DNA of 64,000 nucleotides from Pararhodobacter aggregans (GTDB taxonomy: Bacteria > Pseudomonadota > Alphaproteobacteria > Rhodobacterales > Rhodobacteraceae): the NCBI RefSeq assembly GCF_003075525.1, contig NZ_QDDR01000003.1, positions 248,001-312,000 of the forward strand, in the 5' to 3' direction. Within the stretch, counting starts at the first letter, position 1; each line of letters opens with the position of its first letter. The notes beneath the pieces were generated by a model that searched no databases, was not told the DNA's origin, and saw only the letters and a list, made by a program, of their open reading frames with translations. The translations under genes were made by a program, and so were the position numbers. Shown here piece after piece: positions 36,345 to 44,502 of this stretch.

Positions 36345-37925
36345 TCAGGCGCTGGCGCGCAGCACCTGCGCGCGGGGGCTTTCCTGCGCCGGGGGATTGG
36401 TCGTGGTGAACGAGATCATCACCGCCCCGGTGGCAGTCCGCCGCGCCGCGACCCGCAGGACCTCGCCATCGGTCAGCGTCATGCTGCCGGCAAGCGGCGC
36501 GCCATCGCCGGAACCGGGCCGGGCCAGCGTCGCCACCTGAGCCCAGAAGGCCGGATCGCCACCCGCCTCGCGCCAATTGGCCAGCGCCTCGGGCAGGGTG
36601 ACGGCGCCGAGCGATTCCTCGCCTTCCAGCGTCCAGAGCTGGGTGAAGGCGCTGTTGGTCAGCAGCAATTCGCCGTTCGAGGCGAAGACGGCGATCGCCT
36701 CGTCCAGCTGGTTCAGCACGGCCTGGCTCGTCTCCATCTCGGCCCGGACATTGCGGGTGAGATGGGTTTCCGAGGTGATATCCTCGATCAGGAAGGCCAG
36801 CGCGCCATCGGGATGCGGATTGGCGCTGACGCGGAAGGTCTGGCCGCTGCCCAGCGTCCAGGTTTCCTCGAACTCGCCGCCGGGGCTTGAAGCCTCGATA
36901 TCCAGCAGGCGCCGCGCCCAGCTGCGGTAATCGCGGGGCTCGGGCAGCACGCGCTTGTCGCGCATGCGGTTGAGGAAGCCTTCGATCCCCGGGCGCGACA
37001 GCAGGAATTCGGGCTCCAGCCCGGTCAGATCGGTCAGCGCCGGGTTGAACATCTGCAACCGCCGCGTCCGGTCGAAGACGGCAAGGCCGATGGGCAGGGT
37101 GGCGAAGGTCTTGGTCAGGGTCTGGATGAAGGCGCGCTTGGTGCGTTCGGCCTGATAGGCCTCGTCCGCGGGGAGGGCATAGACCAGCATCCCGTCCTCG
37201 CCATTGACCCGGGTGACATCGAACCAGGATTGCGCCGTCCCTTTGCGCGCGCCGTTCGGCACCGGCAGGCCGGTGCGGCGGGCGGGCCCGGCCTCGGCCC
37301 TGGGGAAGAGGGCGGGCAGCGGCCAGGTCATCGTCGCACCCTCGCCCGCCTCGGACACCCGCTTGAGATAGGCGTCATTGGCCCAGGTCACCTGCCCCTG
37401 CGCCCCCTCACGCCAGAGCAGCAGCGGCGCGGCTTCGGTGATCTGCCGCAACAGCGCGAGTTCCTCCTGCAGCGCGCGGTAGCTGAGCCGGTCCAGCACC
37501 ACCGCGCCATCCTCGGCCAGGGCGTCGATGACGGTGAGCCTGAGCGCCCCGTCGAGCCAGTCCATCACCAGTTCGGTGCGCCGGTCGTCGCCGGCGACCA
37601 GACGGGCGCGGCGGGTCAGCGGCAGATCGGCCAGCGCGGTCGCCAGATCGGGGAAATCCTGCGCCAGGAAATAGGTCAGGCGGCTCCATTCATCGCCACC
37701 CTCGGTCCCGTCCTTGCGCAGGGAGTCCAGCAGCGCGGCGCCGCGGGCGTTGGTGTCGATCAGGGTCTGGCCGTCGAACAGGAACGCCGCATCGCTGCCG
37801 ATGGCCAGGGGCGAGGCGCTGCGTTTGCCCGGGCCCCGCAACGCGCCGAAGATCAGCAGGCTGGCCAGCACCGTCAGGACCGAGGTTCCGACAAGCACGA
37901 GGGCAAAGGCAAAAGTCGTCTGCAT
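36345..37925 (-). CDS. divL: DivL-like PAS-domain protein without kinase core
   Basis: 526 residues. One N-terminal membrane helix (FALVLVGTSVLTVLASLLIFGAL), then three PAS-like segments: ~170–240 (LRQITEAAPLLLWREG), ~280–390 (TFATLPIGLAVFDRTRRLQMFNPAL) and ~415–510 (VLNQLDEAIAVFASNGELLLTNSAF). No phospho-acceptor H-box or HATPase domain is present. This matches the truncated Rhodobacterales DivL, which acts on the CckA–ChpT–CtrA relay controlling motility and gene transfer agent production. Its place between trxA and regB supports the call. A perfect CtrA box lies upstream. AGGAG precedes the ATG. Confidence 0.8.
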   Translation of the reverse strand: MQTTFAFALVLVGTSVLTVLASLLIFGALRGPGKRSASPLAIGSDAAFLFDGQTLIDTNARGAALLDSLRKDGTEGGDEWSRLTYFLAQDFPDLATALADLPLTRRARLVAGDDRRTELVMDWLDGALRLTVIDALAEDGAVVLDRLSYRALQEELALLRQITEAAPLLLWREGAQGQVTWANDAYLKRVSEAGEGATMTWPLPALFPRAEAGPARRTGLPVPNGARKGTAQSWFDVTRVNGEDGMLVYALPADEAYQAERTKRAFIQTLTKTFATLPIGLAVFDRTRRLQMFNPALTDLTGLEPEFLLSRPGIEGFLNRMRDKRVLPEPRDYRSWARRLLDIEASSPGGEFEETWTLGSGQTFRVSANPHPDGALAFLIEDITSETHLTRNVRAEMETSQAVLNQLDEAIAVFASNGELLLTNSAFTQLWTLEGEESLGAVTLPEALANWREAGGDPAFWAQVATLARPGSGDGAPLAGSMTLTDGEVLRVAARRTATGAVMISFTTTNPPAQESPRAQVLRASA

Positions 37926-38001
37926 GGGCGGCTCCTGTCCCCCTGTCGGCTACCCGGGAGAGCTGACCGAGTCGGGGCCGGGTCAGGATCGGCGCTATTG
38001 G

Positions 38002-38016
38002 TTAAAGCTGTGTTAA
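38002..38016. promoter_or_regulatory. CtrA-binding site upstream of divL
   Basis: TTAA-AGCTGTG-TTAA matches the CtrA consensus TTAA-N7-TTAA exactly, in an AT-rich pocket 77–91 bases upstream of the divL ATG. Rare by chance in DNA this GC-rich. Confidence 0.7.
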
Positions 38017-38072
38017 GAAGTGATAATAGCCATAGAAATGGCGATCTTGGCAGAAAAACTTCAGACGGGGTA

Positions 38073-39461
38073 TCAGGTCATTGACTTGTCGATGGGCGTG
38101 TTCTCGCCCAGCGCGCGGCGCGGGTCGGCCTCGATCGCGCGCCGGGGCCAGCGGACTTCGGCCAGGGCGCCGCAGCGGCGGTCGGGGGCCTGGCGGGGGC
38201 GCGTGCGCTCGGTGCAATTGCCGAAACGCACGCTGGCGCCGGTGCGTTCCAGCAGCGTCTTGGCAATGAACAGGCCCAGCCCCATCCCCTCGTATTCCGG
38301 GCGGGATTCGTCGCGCGGTTCGTCCCAGCGGCGGTTCTTCAGATAGGGCTCGCCAAGCCGTGCCAGCAGATGCGGCGGATAGCCCGGGCCGTCGTCGATG
38401 ACCCTGAGCACCACCTCGGTGGCGGTCCAATGCGCCTCGACCCAGACCTCGGAGGCGGCGAAATCGACGGCGTTCTGGATCAGGTTGCGCAGGCCGTGGA
38501 CGATTTCGGGGCGGCGGAAGATCTCGGGCATGCGGCCATCGGCGGCGCCGGTATCGAAGCCGATCACCTTGCCGCGGTCGGTGTGGGGCGCGGCGGCCTC
38601 GTGCAGCACGGCCTCGAGCGGCGCGTGGCGCAGATGCAGGTCGTCCTTGCCCGCCTGCCCCATCGAGCGCAGGATCGCCCGGCATCGGTCGGCCTGTTCG
38701 CGAATGAGGCGCGCGTCCTCGGCCAGATCGGGGTCGTCCAGCGCGTCGATCAGCTCGGAGGACACGAGCTTGATCGTGGCAAGGGGCGTGCCCAGCTCAT
38801 GCGCCGCCGCCGCCACCACGCCGCCCAGATCGGTCAGCTTCTGTTCCCGGGCCAAGGCCAGCGAGGTGGCCAGCAGCGCCTCGGTCAGGGCGTGTTTCTG
38901 CGCCGCGACCGAGCGGGAATAAAGCCCGATGAAGGCGATACCGATGACCAGCGCGATCCAGAAGCCGAAGCGGAAGAGATCGGGCATCAACACGGGATCG
39001 CCCGCCTCGGTGCGCAAAGGCTCGAAGGCGAAGGCCAGGAGCGAGGCCAGCAGCACCGCCGCCCCGCCAAGGATCAGGACCGAGCGCAGGGTCAGCGCGG
39101 TTGCGGCGATGGTCACCGGCGCGATCAGCAGCAGCCCGAAGGGGTTGTTCAGCCCGCCGGTCAGGAACAGCAGCAGCGCCAGCTGGGTCGTATCGAACAG
39201 AAGCGTGAGCAGCGCCTCGGTTTCCGACAGGCGCTTGGTGCGGGGAAAGACATAGGCCGACAGCAGGTTCGACGCGGCCGAAACGGCGACGACCGACAGG
39301 CACAGAGCCAGCGGGAAATCGAGGCTGAACAGGAAATGCGTGACCAGAAGCGCCACGACCTGACCCGAGGCCGCCAGCCAGCGCACCCGCGTCAGCGTCT
39401 CCAGCCGGACCCAATGGCCCTGCACGTCGCGGTTCATGAGGCCCTGGGCGGTGCTGTCCAT
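38073..39461 (-). CDS. regB: Redox sensor histidine kinase RegB/PrrB
   Basis: 462 residues, six N-terminal membrane helices. The ubiquinone-site loop GGLNNPF is at 102–108; the H-box AAAHELGTPLATIKL has His221; Cys260 (EQADRCRAIL) is the equivalent of the redox-active cysteine of RegB; the HATPase has NLIQNAVDFA, DDGPGYP and GMGLGLFIAKTLL. It senses the quinone pool/redox state and phosphorylates RegA. The start MDSTAQGLMNRDVQGHW fits RegB. Divergent from senC across 95 bases. Confidence 0.95.
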   Translation of the reverse strand: MDSTAQGLMNRDVQGHWVRLETLTRVRWLAASGQVVALLVTHFLFSLDFPLALCLSVVAVSAASNLLSAYVFPRTKRLSETEALLTLLFDTTQLALLLFLTGGLNNPFGLLLIAPVTIAATALTLRSVLILGGAAVLLASLLAFAFEPLRTEAGDPVLMPDLFRFGFWIALVIGIAFIGLYSRSVAAQKHALTEALLATSLALAREQKLTDLGGVVAAAAHELGTPLATIKLVSSELIDALDDPDLAEDARLIREQADRCRAILRSMGQAGKDDLHLRHAPLEAVLHEAAAPHTDRGKVIGFDTGAADGRMPEIFRRPEIVHGLRNLIQNAVDFAASEVWVEAHWTATEVVLRVIDDGPGYPPHLLARLGEPYLKNRRWDEPRDESRPEYEGMGLGLFIAKTLLERTGASVRFGNCTERTRPRQAPDRRCGALAEVRWPRRAIEADPRRALGENTPIDKSMT

Positions 39462-39483
39462 CGGCGTCCTGTTGTCGCGGTCA

Positions 39484-39538
39484 CGGGTTTGCGCCTTGTT
39501 ACGCCCCGCGGGTTGAGGCATCAAGCGGTGCAAACCCG
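39484..39538. promoter_or_regulatory. Inverted repeat in the regB–senC divergent region
   Basis: CGGGTTTGCGCC (39484–39495) and GGTGCAAACCCG (39527–39538) are complementary at 11 of 12 positions and enclose the dyad TTGA-GGCA-TCAA (39513–39524). The symmetric position between both promoters suits shared control, for example by RegA itself. Confidence 0.45.
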
Positions 39539-39556
39539 CAAGCGACGGAGAGACGC

Positions 39557-40201
39557 ATGACCAAGGCCTATGCAATCGGAGCGGCAACGCTGGTCGCGGT
39601 GATGCTGGCGGGGCTGGCGCTGTTCGCCTATCAGCCGCCGTTCCTGCGCACGATGCTGGGGATGAGCGACGATCCCTTCGACCCCTGCCGCTCGGGCGCG
39701 GTGATGGGGGGCCTCGACCAGATCGGCGGCCCCTTCACCCTGGTCAATGCCCAGGGCCAGACGGTCACCGATCAGGACGTGATGACGATGCCGTCCATCG
39801 TGTATTTCGGCTATACCTTCTGTCCCGATGTCTGCCCGCTGGACAGCGCCCGCAACGCGCTGGCGACCGAATTGCTGGAGGCCGAGGGTCAGATCGTGCA
39901 ACCGGTCTTCATCTCGATCGACCCCGAGCGGGACACGCCCGAGGTGGTCGGCGAATTCGCCTCGATCTTCCATCCGCGGATGATCGGGCTGACCGGCAGC
40001 GACGAGCAGGTCCGGGCGGCGTCGCGCGCCTATCGCACCTATTTCTCGCGGCAGGAGGGCGACGATCAGTATTACCTCGTCGATCATTCGACCTTCAGCT
40101 ATCTGGTGATCCCCGGTCACGGCACGGTCGAGATCTTCCGCCACGACACACCGGCCGAAGAGGTCGCGGAAATCGCGCAATGCTATCTGTCGCGGGTCTG
40201 A
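39557..40201 (+). CDS. senC: SCO-family copper chaperone SenC/PrrC
   Basis: 214 residues. N-terminal membrane anchor (IGAATLVAVMLAGLALFAY) with a periplasmic thioredoxin fold. The copper site is C89, C93 (TFCPDVCPLD) and His177 (YLVDHST). Delivers copper to cytochrome c oxidase and, in Rhodobacter, lies between RegB and RegA and affects their signalling. Confidence 0.95.
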   Translation: MTKAYAIGAATLVAVMLAGLALFAYQPPFLRTMLGMSDDPFDPCRSGAVMGGLDQIGGPFTLVNAQGQTVTDQDVMTMPSIVYFGYTFCPDVCPLDSARNALATELLEAEGQIVQPVFISIDPERDTPEVVGEFASIFHPRMIGLTGSDEQVRAASRAYRTYFSRQEGDDQYYLVDHSTFSYLVIPGHGTVEIFRHDTPAEEVAEIAQCYLSRV

Positions 40202-40246
40202 CAGCGGCGGACTGACGCAGGCATATCAGCAATCCCGCATCCATGT

Positions 40247-40275
40247 TTGATTTTCGCGCTCGGGGCGACTAGATC
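40247..40275 (+). promoter_or_regulatory. Sigma70-like promoter of regA
   Basis: TTGATT (40247–40252), 17 bases, TAGATC (40270–40275), 27 bases before the regA ATG. This allows regA expression apart from senC. Confidence 0.6.
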
Positions 40276-40302
40276 GGACCAAGACACCCCGAGGAGCCCC
40301 GC

Positions 40303-40860
40303 ATGACCGACGACAGCCCGCTCGATCTCGGCCCCGACCCGTCGCTGTTGCTGGTCGATGACGACGAAGTCTTCCTCAAGCGGCTGGCCCGCGCCATGGA
40401 GCGGCGCGGTTTCGCCGTCGAAACCGCCGCCTCGGTCGCCGCTGGCAAGGCGCTGGCCATGGCCCGGCCCCCAGCCTATGCGGTGATCGACCTGCGGCTG
40501 GACGACGGCAACGGCCTCGATGTGGTCGAGGCTCTGCGCCTGAAGCGGCCCGACGCGCGGATTGTCGTACTGACCGGCTATGGCGCGATTGCCACCGCCG
40601 TGGCCGCGGTCAAGATCGGCGCGACCGACTACCTGTCCAAGCCCGCCGACGCCGATGAGGTGGTGAACGCCCTTCTGCAACGCGAGGGCGCCGTGCTGCC
40701 CGAGCCGCCGGAAAACCCGATGTCCGCCGACCGGGTGCGCTGGGAGCATATCCAGCGGGTCTATGAGCAATGCGACCGCAACGTGAGCGAGACGGCGCGC
40801 CGCCTCAGCATGCACCGCCGGACGCTGCAACGGATCCTCGCCAAGCGCAGCCCGCGCTGA
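40303..40860 (+). CDS. regA: Response regulator RegA/PrrA/ActR
   Basis: 185 residues. Receiver domain with acidic pocket DDDE (19–22), phospho-acceptor Asp63 (VIDLRLDDGNG), Thr in VLTGYG and Lys in YLSKPAD. The proline-rich linker LPEPPENPMSADRVRWEHIQRVYEQC precedes the Fis-type helix-turn-helix NVSETARRLSMHRRTLQRIL, virtually invariant in RegA homologs. Global regulator of respiration, photosynthesis, CO2 and N2 fixation in relatives. Its stop abuts the smc stop with no base between. Confidence 0.97.
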   Translation: MTDDSPLDLGPDPSLLLVDDDEVFLKRLARAMERRGFAVETAASVAAGKALAMARPPAYAVIDLRLDDGNGLDVVEALRLKRPDARIVVLTGYGAIATAVAAVKIGATDYLSKPADADEVVNALLQREGAVLPEPPENPMSADRVRWEHIQRVYEQCDRNVSETARRLSMHRRTLQRILAKRSPR

Positions 40861-43800
40861 TCACGCCACCAGCGATTCCGCCGCTTTCAGATCGACGCTG
40901 ACCAGCTGGCTGACGCCCTGCTCGGCCATGGTCACGCCGAACAGCCGGTCCATCCGCGCCATGGTCAGCGCGTTATGGGTGATGATGAGGAACCGTGTCT
41001 CGGTCCGCCGGGTCATCTCGTCCAGCAGATCTGCGAAGCGCATGACGTTCGCGTCGTCGAGCGGCGCGTCCACCTCGTCCAGCACGCAGATCGGCGCCGG
41101 ATTGGCCAGAAACACGCCGAAGATCAGCGCCAGCGCGGTCAGGGTCTGTTCCCCGCCCGACAGCAGGCTGAGCGAGCTGAGTTTCTTGCCCGGCGGCTGG
41201 CAGAGGATCTCCAGCCCCGCCTCCAGCGGGTCGTCGGATTCGACCAGCACCAGACGCGCCTCGCCCCCGTTGAAAAGGTGCGTGAAGAGCGTCATGAAAT
41301 TCGCGTTCACCTGATCGAAGGCGGCCAGCAGACGCTCGCGCCCCTCGCGGTTCAGGGCGGCGATGCCGCCGCGCAGCTTGGCCACCGCGGCCTCCAGATC
41401 GGCCTTTTCGCGGACCAGCGTGCCGTGTTCCTCCTCGACCTGCCGGGCGTCTTCCTCGGCCCGCAGGTTGACCGCGCCCAGCGCGTCGCGGGCCCGGCGC
41501 AACCGGGCGATTTCCGTCTCTAACGTTGCCGAATCCGGCATCTCCTCGGCCCCGACGCCCAGCTGGTTGAGCAGGCCCTGCGGCGTCGCGTCCAGCTCGT
41601 CGGCGATGCGGTTGGCGGCCAGCGCCACGGCCTCGCCCGCGGCATCGACCCGCGCCTCGGCCCGAGCGCGGGCCTCGCGCGCCTCGCCGGCGCTGCGCTC
41701 GGCGGCGCGTTCGGCCTCGCCCGCCGCACGGAGCGCGCTTTCGGCAGAGAGCAGCGCCTCGACCGCGGCGGTGCGGCGGGTCTCGGCCTCGGCAATCGCC
41801 TCGGCCAGTTCGGCGCGGCGGGCCAGAATTTCCTCGGGTGCGGCATTGGCTTCCGAGAGTTCCTCCTGTGCGTCATCGGCGCGGCGTTCCAGCTCGGCGA
41901 TGCGGTCGGCGGCGTTGGTCTTGCGCGCCGTCCAGCTTTGAATGTCGCGCGCCACCTCTTGCGAGCGGGTGCGGCGGGCAGCGCCCTCGCGGCGGATTTC
42001 CTCCTGCGCGGCGCGGCGCGACATCATCGCCATGCGCGCGGCCTCGACCTGGGTGCGGATGGTTTCCAGCCGGGCACGGGCGCTGTCCAGATCGTCGATC
42101 CCGGCCAGCGCCTCCTCGGCTTCGGCCAGCCGCGAGTCCGCCGCTTCGGCCTCGGCCTGCATCCGTTCCAGCGCCAGTTCCGCCGTCTCGCGCTTCGAGC
42201 GCGCGAGGCTCGCATCCGCCTCGGCCTTCGACGCGGCGCGGGAGGCTTCGGTCAGCCGCATCTCGGCCTGACGGCGGGCGTCGCGGGCCATGCGGTCGGC
42301 CTCGGTCAGCTGGGTTAGGCGCGACTGGCGGGCCTGATGCGCCTCACGCGCGGCCTCCTGCCGTTCCTCGGCCTCGTCGAGATCGGCGCGCAGCTGGTCC
42401 AGCCGGTTGCGCTGCGTCAGGCGGATGGCGGCGGCCGAGGGCGCATCCTCGCCCCGCTGCATCAACCCGTCCCAACGCCAGAGGTCGCCGCCCTTCGTCA
42501 CCAGCCGCTGCCCGGGTTTCAGGCTGGCGTGCAGGGCCTCGGCCTGCCCCGGCTCCACCAGCCCGATCTGCGACAGGCGGCGGGTCAATTCGGCAGGCGC
42601 AGAGACGCTTTTTGCCAGCGGCGCAACCCCGGCAGGGAGCGCGGCGGGTGCCTCATACGGCATGAGCGCGCGCCAGCCCGAGCCGGTCGCCGCCGCCGCG
42701 ATCCTGAGATCATCGCCCAAGGCCGCGCCCAGCGCGTGTTCCAGACCCGGCGCCACGCGGACCTGATCCAGGAGCCCCCCGGCAAGATCCTTGTCGCGCG
42801 CCAGCAGCCGTTCCAGCGCCGTCAGTTCCGCCGACAATGCCGTCGCCTCGCCCTCGGCCCCGGCGCGGGCGGCGCGCGCCTCGACCTCGGCGGCCTGTGC
42901 ATCGGCGCGGGCGGCTTCGGTTTCGATCAGCGTTTCCTCGGCCGATTCCAGCAGGTCCTGTGCCGCGTCCCGGGCCTCGGCCGCTTGTTCCTGACCCTGC
43001 TCGGCAGCCTCCAGCGCGGCCCCGGCCTGCGCGGCATCATCGGCGGCGCGCTGGGCCCCGGCGGCGGCTTTCGCCCCTTCGGCCCGGGCATCGGCCGCCT
43101 GACGGTTCAGCGACTGGTGACGGGCGGCGAGGCGGGCCATGTCCTCGGTCGCCTCGGTCAGATGCGATTCGATGTCGGCCAGCACGTCCGAGGCCTCGCG
43201 CGCCGCTTCCACGGCCTCGGCCAGCTTCTCCTCGTGCCCCTCGGCGGCGCGGGCGAGCTGCTCCTCCTCCCATTGCAGGCGCTCGATGCTCTCATCCGCA
43301 TCCGCCGCCAGCCCCGATTCGCGCTGCGCGTCGCGGCGGAGCTGCTCGATGCGGGCCATGAGGGTCTGCACCGCTTCCCGCGCCCGGGCCTCGGCATCGG
43401 TCAGCGTGTCGCGCTGCACCTGTAGGCGTTGCAGGATGGCGCCGGCGATGGCTTCCTCCTCGCGCAGCGGCGGCAGGGCGTCCTCGCGGCTCTCGCGGGT
43501 GGTCTTGGCCTCGCGCGCGGCGCGTTCGGCAGCGGCGGCGGCGGTGATCGCCTGGGTCAGCGACGCCTGCACCTCGGCCCGTGCCTGACTGGCCTCGCGC
43601 CAGCGACGATAGAGGATCATCCCCTCGTTCTTGCGCAGCTCGACCGCGATCTCGCGGTAGCGGGCCGCCTGCCGCGCCTGCCGGGCCAGAACCGAGAGCT
43701 GTTGCGCAAGGGCCTCCACGGTATCGCCGACCCGGGCGAGGTTGGTCTCAGTCGCGTTGAGCCGCAACTCGGCCTCGTGCCGCCGCTGATACAGGCCCGA

Positions 43801-44310
43801 GATGCCGGCGGCCTCTTCGAGAACCCGCCGGCGCGCCTTGGGCTTGGCGTTGATGAGTTCCGAAATCTGCCCCTGCCGAACCAGCGCCGGGGAATGCGCG
43901 CCCGTCGAGGCATCGGCGAAGAGCATCTGCACGTCGCGGGCGCGGACCTCCTTGCCGTTGACGCGGTAGGCCGAGCCCGCGTCGCGGGTGATGCGGCGCG
44001 TGACCTCGAGGAAATCGGCGTCGTTGAAGCCCGCGGGCGCCACCCGGTCGCCGTTGTCGACGGTCAGCGCCACCTCGGCAAAGGCCCGGGCGCCGCGCGA
44101 CTTGGTGCCGGCGAAGACCACGTCCTCCATGCCCGAGCCGCGCATGGCGGTCGGGCGATTCTCGCCCATGACCCAGCGCAGCGCCTCCAGCAGGTTGGAC
44201 TTGCCGCAGCCGTTCGGCCCGACCACGCCGGTCAGCCCCTCGCGGATCACCAGTTCGGTGGGATCGACGAAGCTCTTGAAACCGTTGAGGCGCAGGCGGG
44301 TGAAGTGCAA
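40861..44310 (-). CDS. smc: Chromosome segregation protein SMC
   Basis: 1149 residues from a TTG start, where family similarity begins (LHFTRLRLNGFKSFVDPTELVI). An in-frame ATG upstream lies inside a palindrome and adds unrelated residues. Walker A GPNGCGKSN (~32–40); coiled coils ~170–500 and ~660–1000; hinge ~505–640 (GLEHALGAALGDDLRIAAA … GQRLVTKGGDLWRWDG); signature LSLLSGGEQTLTALAL; Walker B ICVLDEVDAPLDDAN. ATP-driven DNA loop extruder, partner of ScpAB (not in window). A perfect DnaA box and a 28-bp palindrome lie upstream. Confidence 0.95.
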   Translation of the reverse strand: MHFTRLRLNGFKSFVDPTELVIREGLTGVVGPNGCGKSNLLEALRWVMGENRPTAMRGSGMEDVVFAGTKSRGARAFAEVALTVDNGDRVAPAGFNDADFLEVTRRITRDAGSAYRVNGKEVRARDVQMLFADASTGAHSPALVRQGQISELINAKPKARRRVLEEAAGISGLYQRRHEAELRLNATETNLARVGDTVEALAQQLSVLARQARQAARYREIAVELRKNEGMILYRRWREASQARAEVQASLTQAITAAAAAERAAREAKTTRESREDALPPLREEEAIAGAILQRLQVQRDTLTDAEARAREAVQTLMARIEQLRRDAQRESGLAADADESIERLQWEEEQLARAAEGHEEKLAEAVEAAREASDVLADIESHLTEATEDMARLAARHQSLNRQAADARAEGAKAAAGAQRAADDAAQAGAALEAAEQGQEQAAEARDAAQDLLESAEETLIETEAARADAQAAEVEARAARAGAEGEATALSAELTALERLLARDKDLAGGLLDQVRVAPGLEHALGAALGDDLRIAAAATGSGWRALMPYEAPAALPAGVAPLAKSVSAPAELTRRLSQIGLVEPGQAEALHASLKPGQRLVTKGGDLWRWDGLMQRGEDAPSAAAIRLTQRNRLDQLRADLDEAEERQEAAREAHQARQSRLTQLTEADRMARDARRQAEMRLTEASRAASKAEADASLARSKRETAELALERMQAEAEAADSRLAEAEEALAGIDDLDSARARLETIRTQVEAARMAMMSRRAAQEEIRREGAARRTRSQEVARDIQSWTARKTNAADRIAELERRADDAQEELSEANAAPEEILARRAELAEAIAEAETRRTAAVEALLSAESALRAAGEAERAAERSAGEAREARARAEARVDAAGEAVALAANRIADELDATPQGLLNQLGVGAEEMPDSATLETEIARLRRARDALGAVNLRAEEDARQVEEEHGTLVREKADLEAAVAKLRGGIAALNREGRERLLAAFDQVNANFMTLFTHLFNGGEARLVLVESDDPLEAGLEILCQPPGKKLSSLSLLSGGEQTLTALALIFGVFLANPAPICVLDEVDAPLDDANVMRFADLLDEMTRRTETRFLIITHNALTMARMDRLFGVTMAEQGVSQLVSVDLKAAESLVA

Positions 44311-44335
44311 GGGCGGGTCCCGGGGCTGGTGTCTG

Positions 44336-44363
44336 GTAGGATGGGCAATATTGCCCATCCTAC
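44336..44363. repeat. 28-bp perfect palindrome upstream of smc
   Basis: The half-site GTAGGATGGGCAAT is followed directly by its exact complement. It lies 26 bases before the smc TTG codon and would form a strong hairpin in the leader. Its outer GTAGG-TG-GCA pattern is shared with the inverted repeat at 15701–15793. Confidence 0.8.
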
Positions 44364-44432
44364 GGGGCGCAGTTTCCGGTGAGGGCGCGACCCTGTCAAG
44401 AAACCCGCCGGATATGGCGGGCGCCACGGGGG

Positions 44433-44441
44433 TTATCCACA
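44433..44441. promoter_or_regulatory. DnaA box
   Basis: TTATCCACA, the strongest E. coli DnaA box sequence, in the 192-base divergent gap between smc and the GNAT gene. A single copy, so not an origin. Confidence 0.5.
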
Positions 44442-44502
44442 AGATATTGGGGCATTGCGGCCACACCGGCGGCGTCCTAGCCTGCCGGCAAAGAGGTCCG
44501 CC

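Noticed and set aside
39513-39524. FNR box between regB and senC
   Set aside because: TTGA and TCAA are separated by four bases; an FNR site needs TTGAT-N4-ATCAA.
44433-44441. Replication origin
   Set aside because: Only one DnaA box, no AT-rich unwinding region, no box cluster and no dnaA or hemE nearby.
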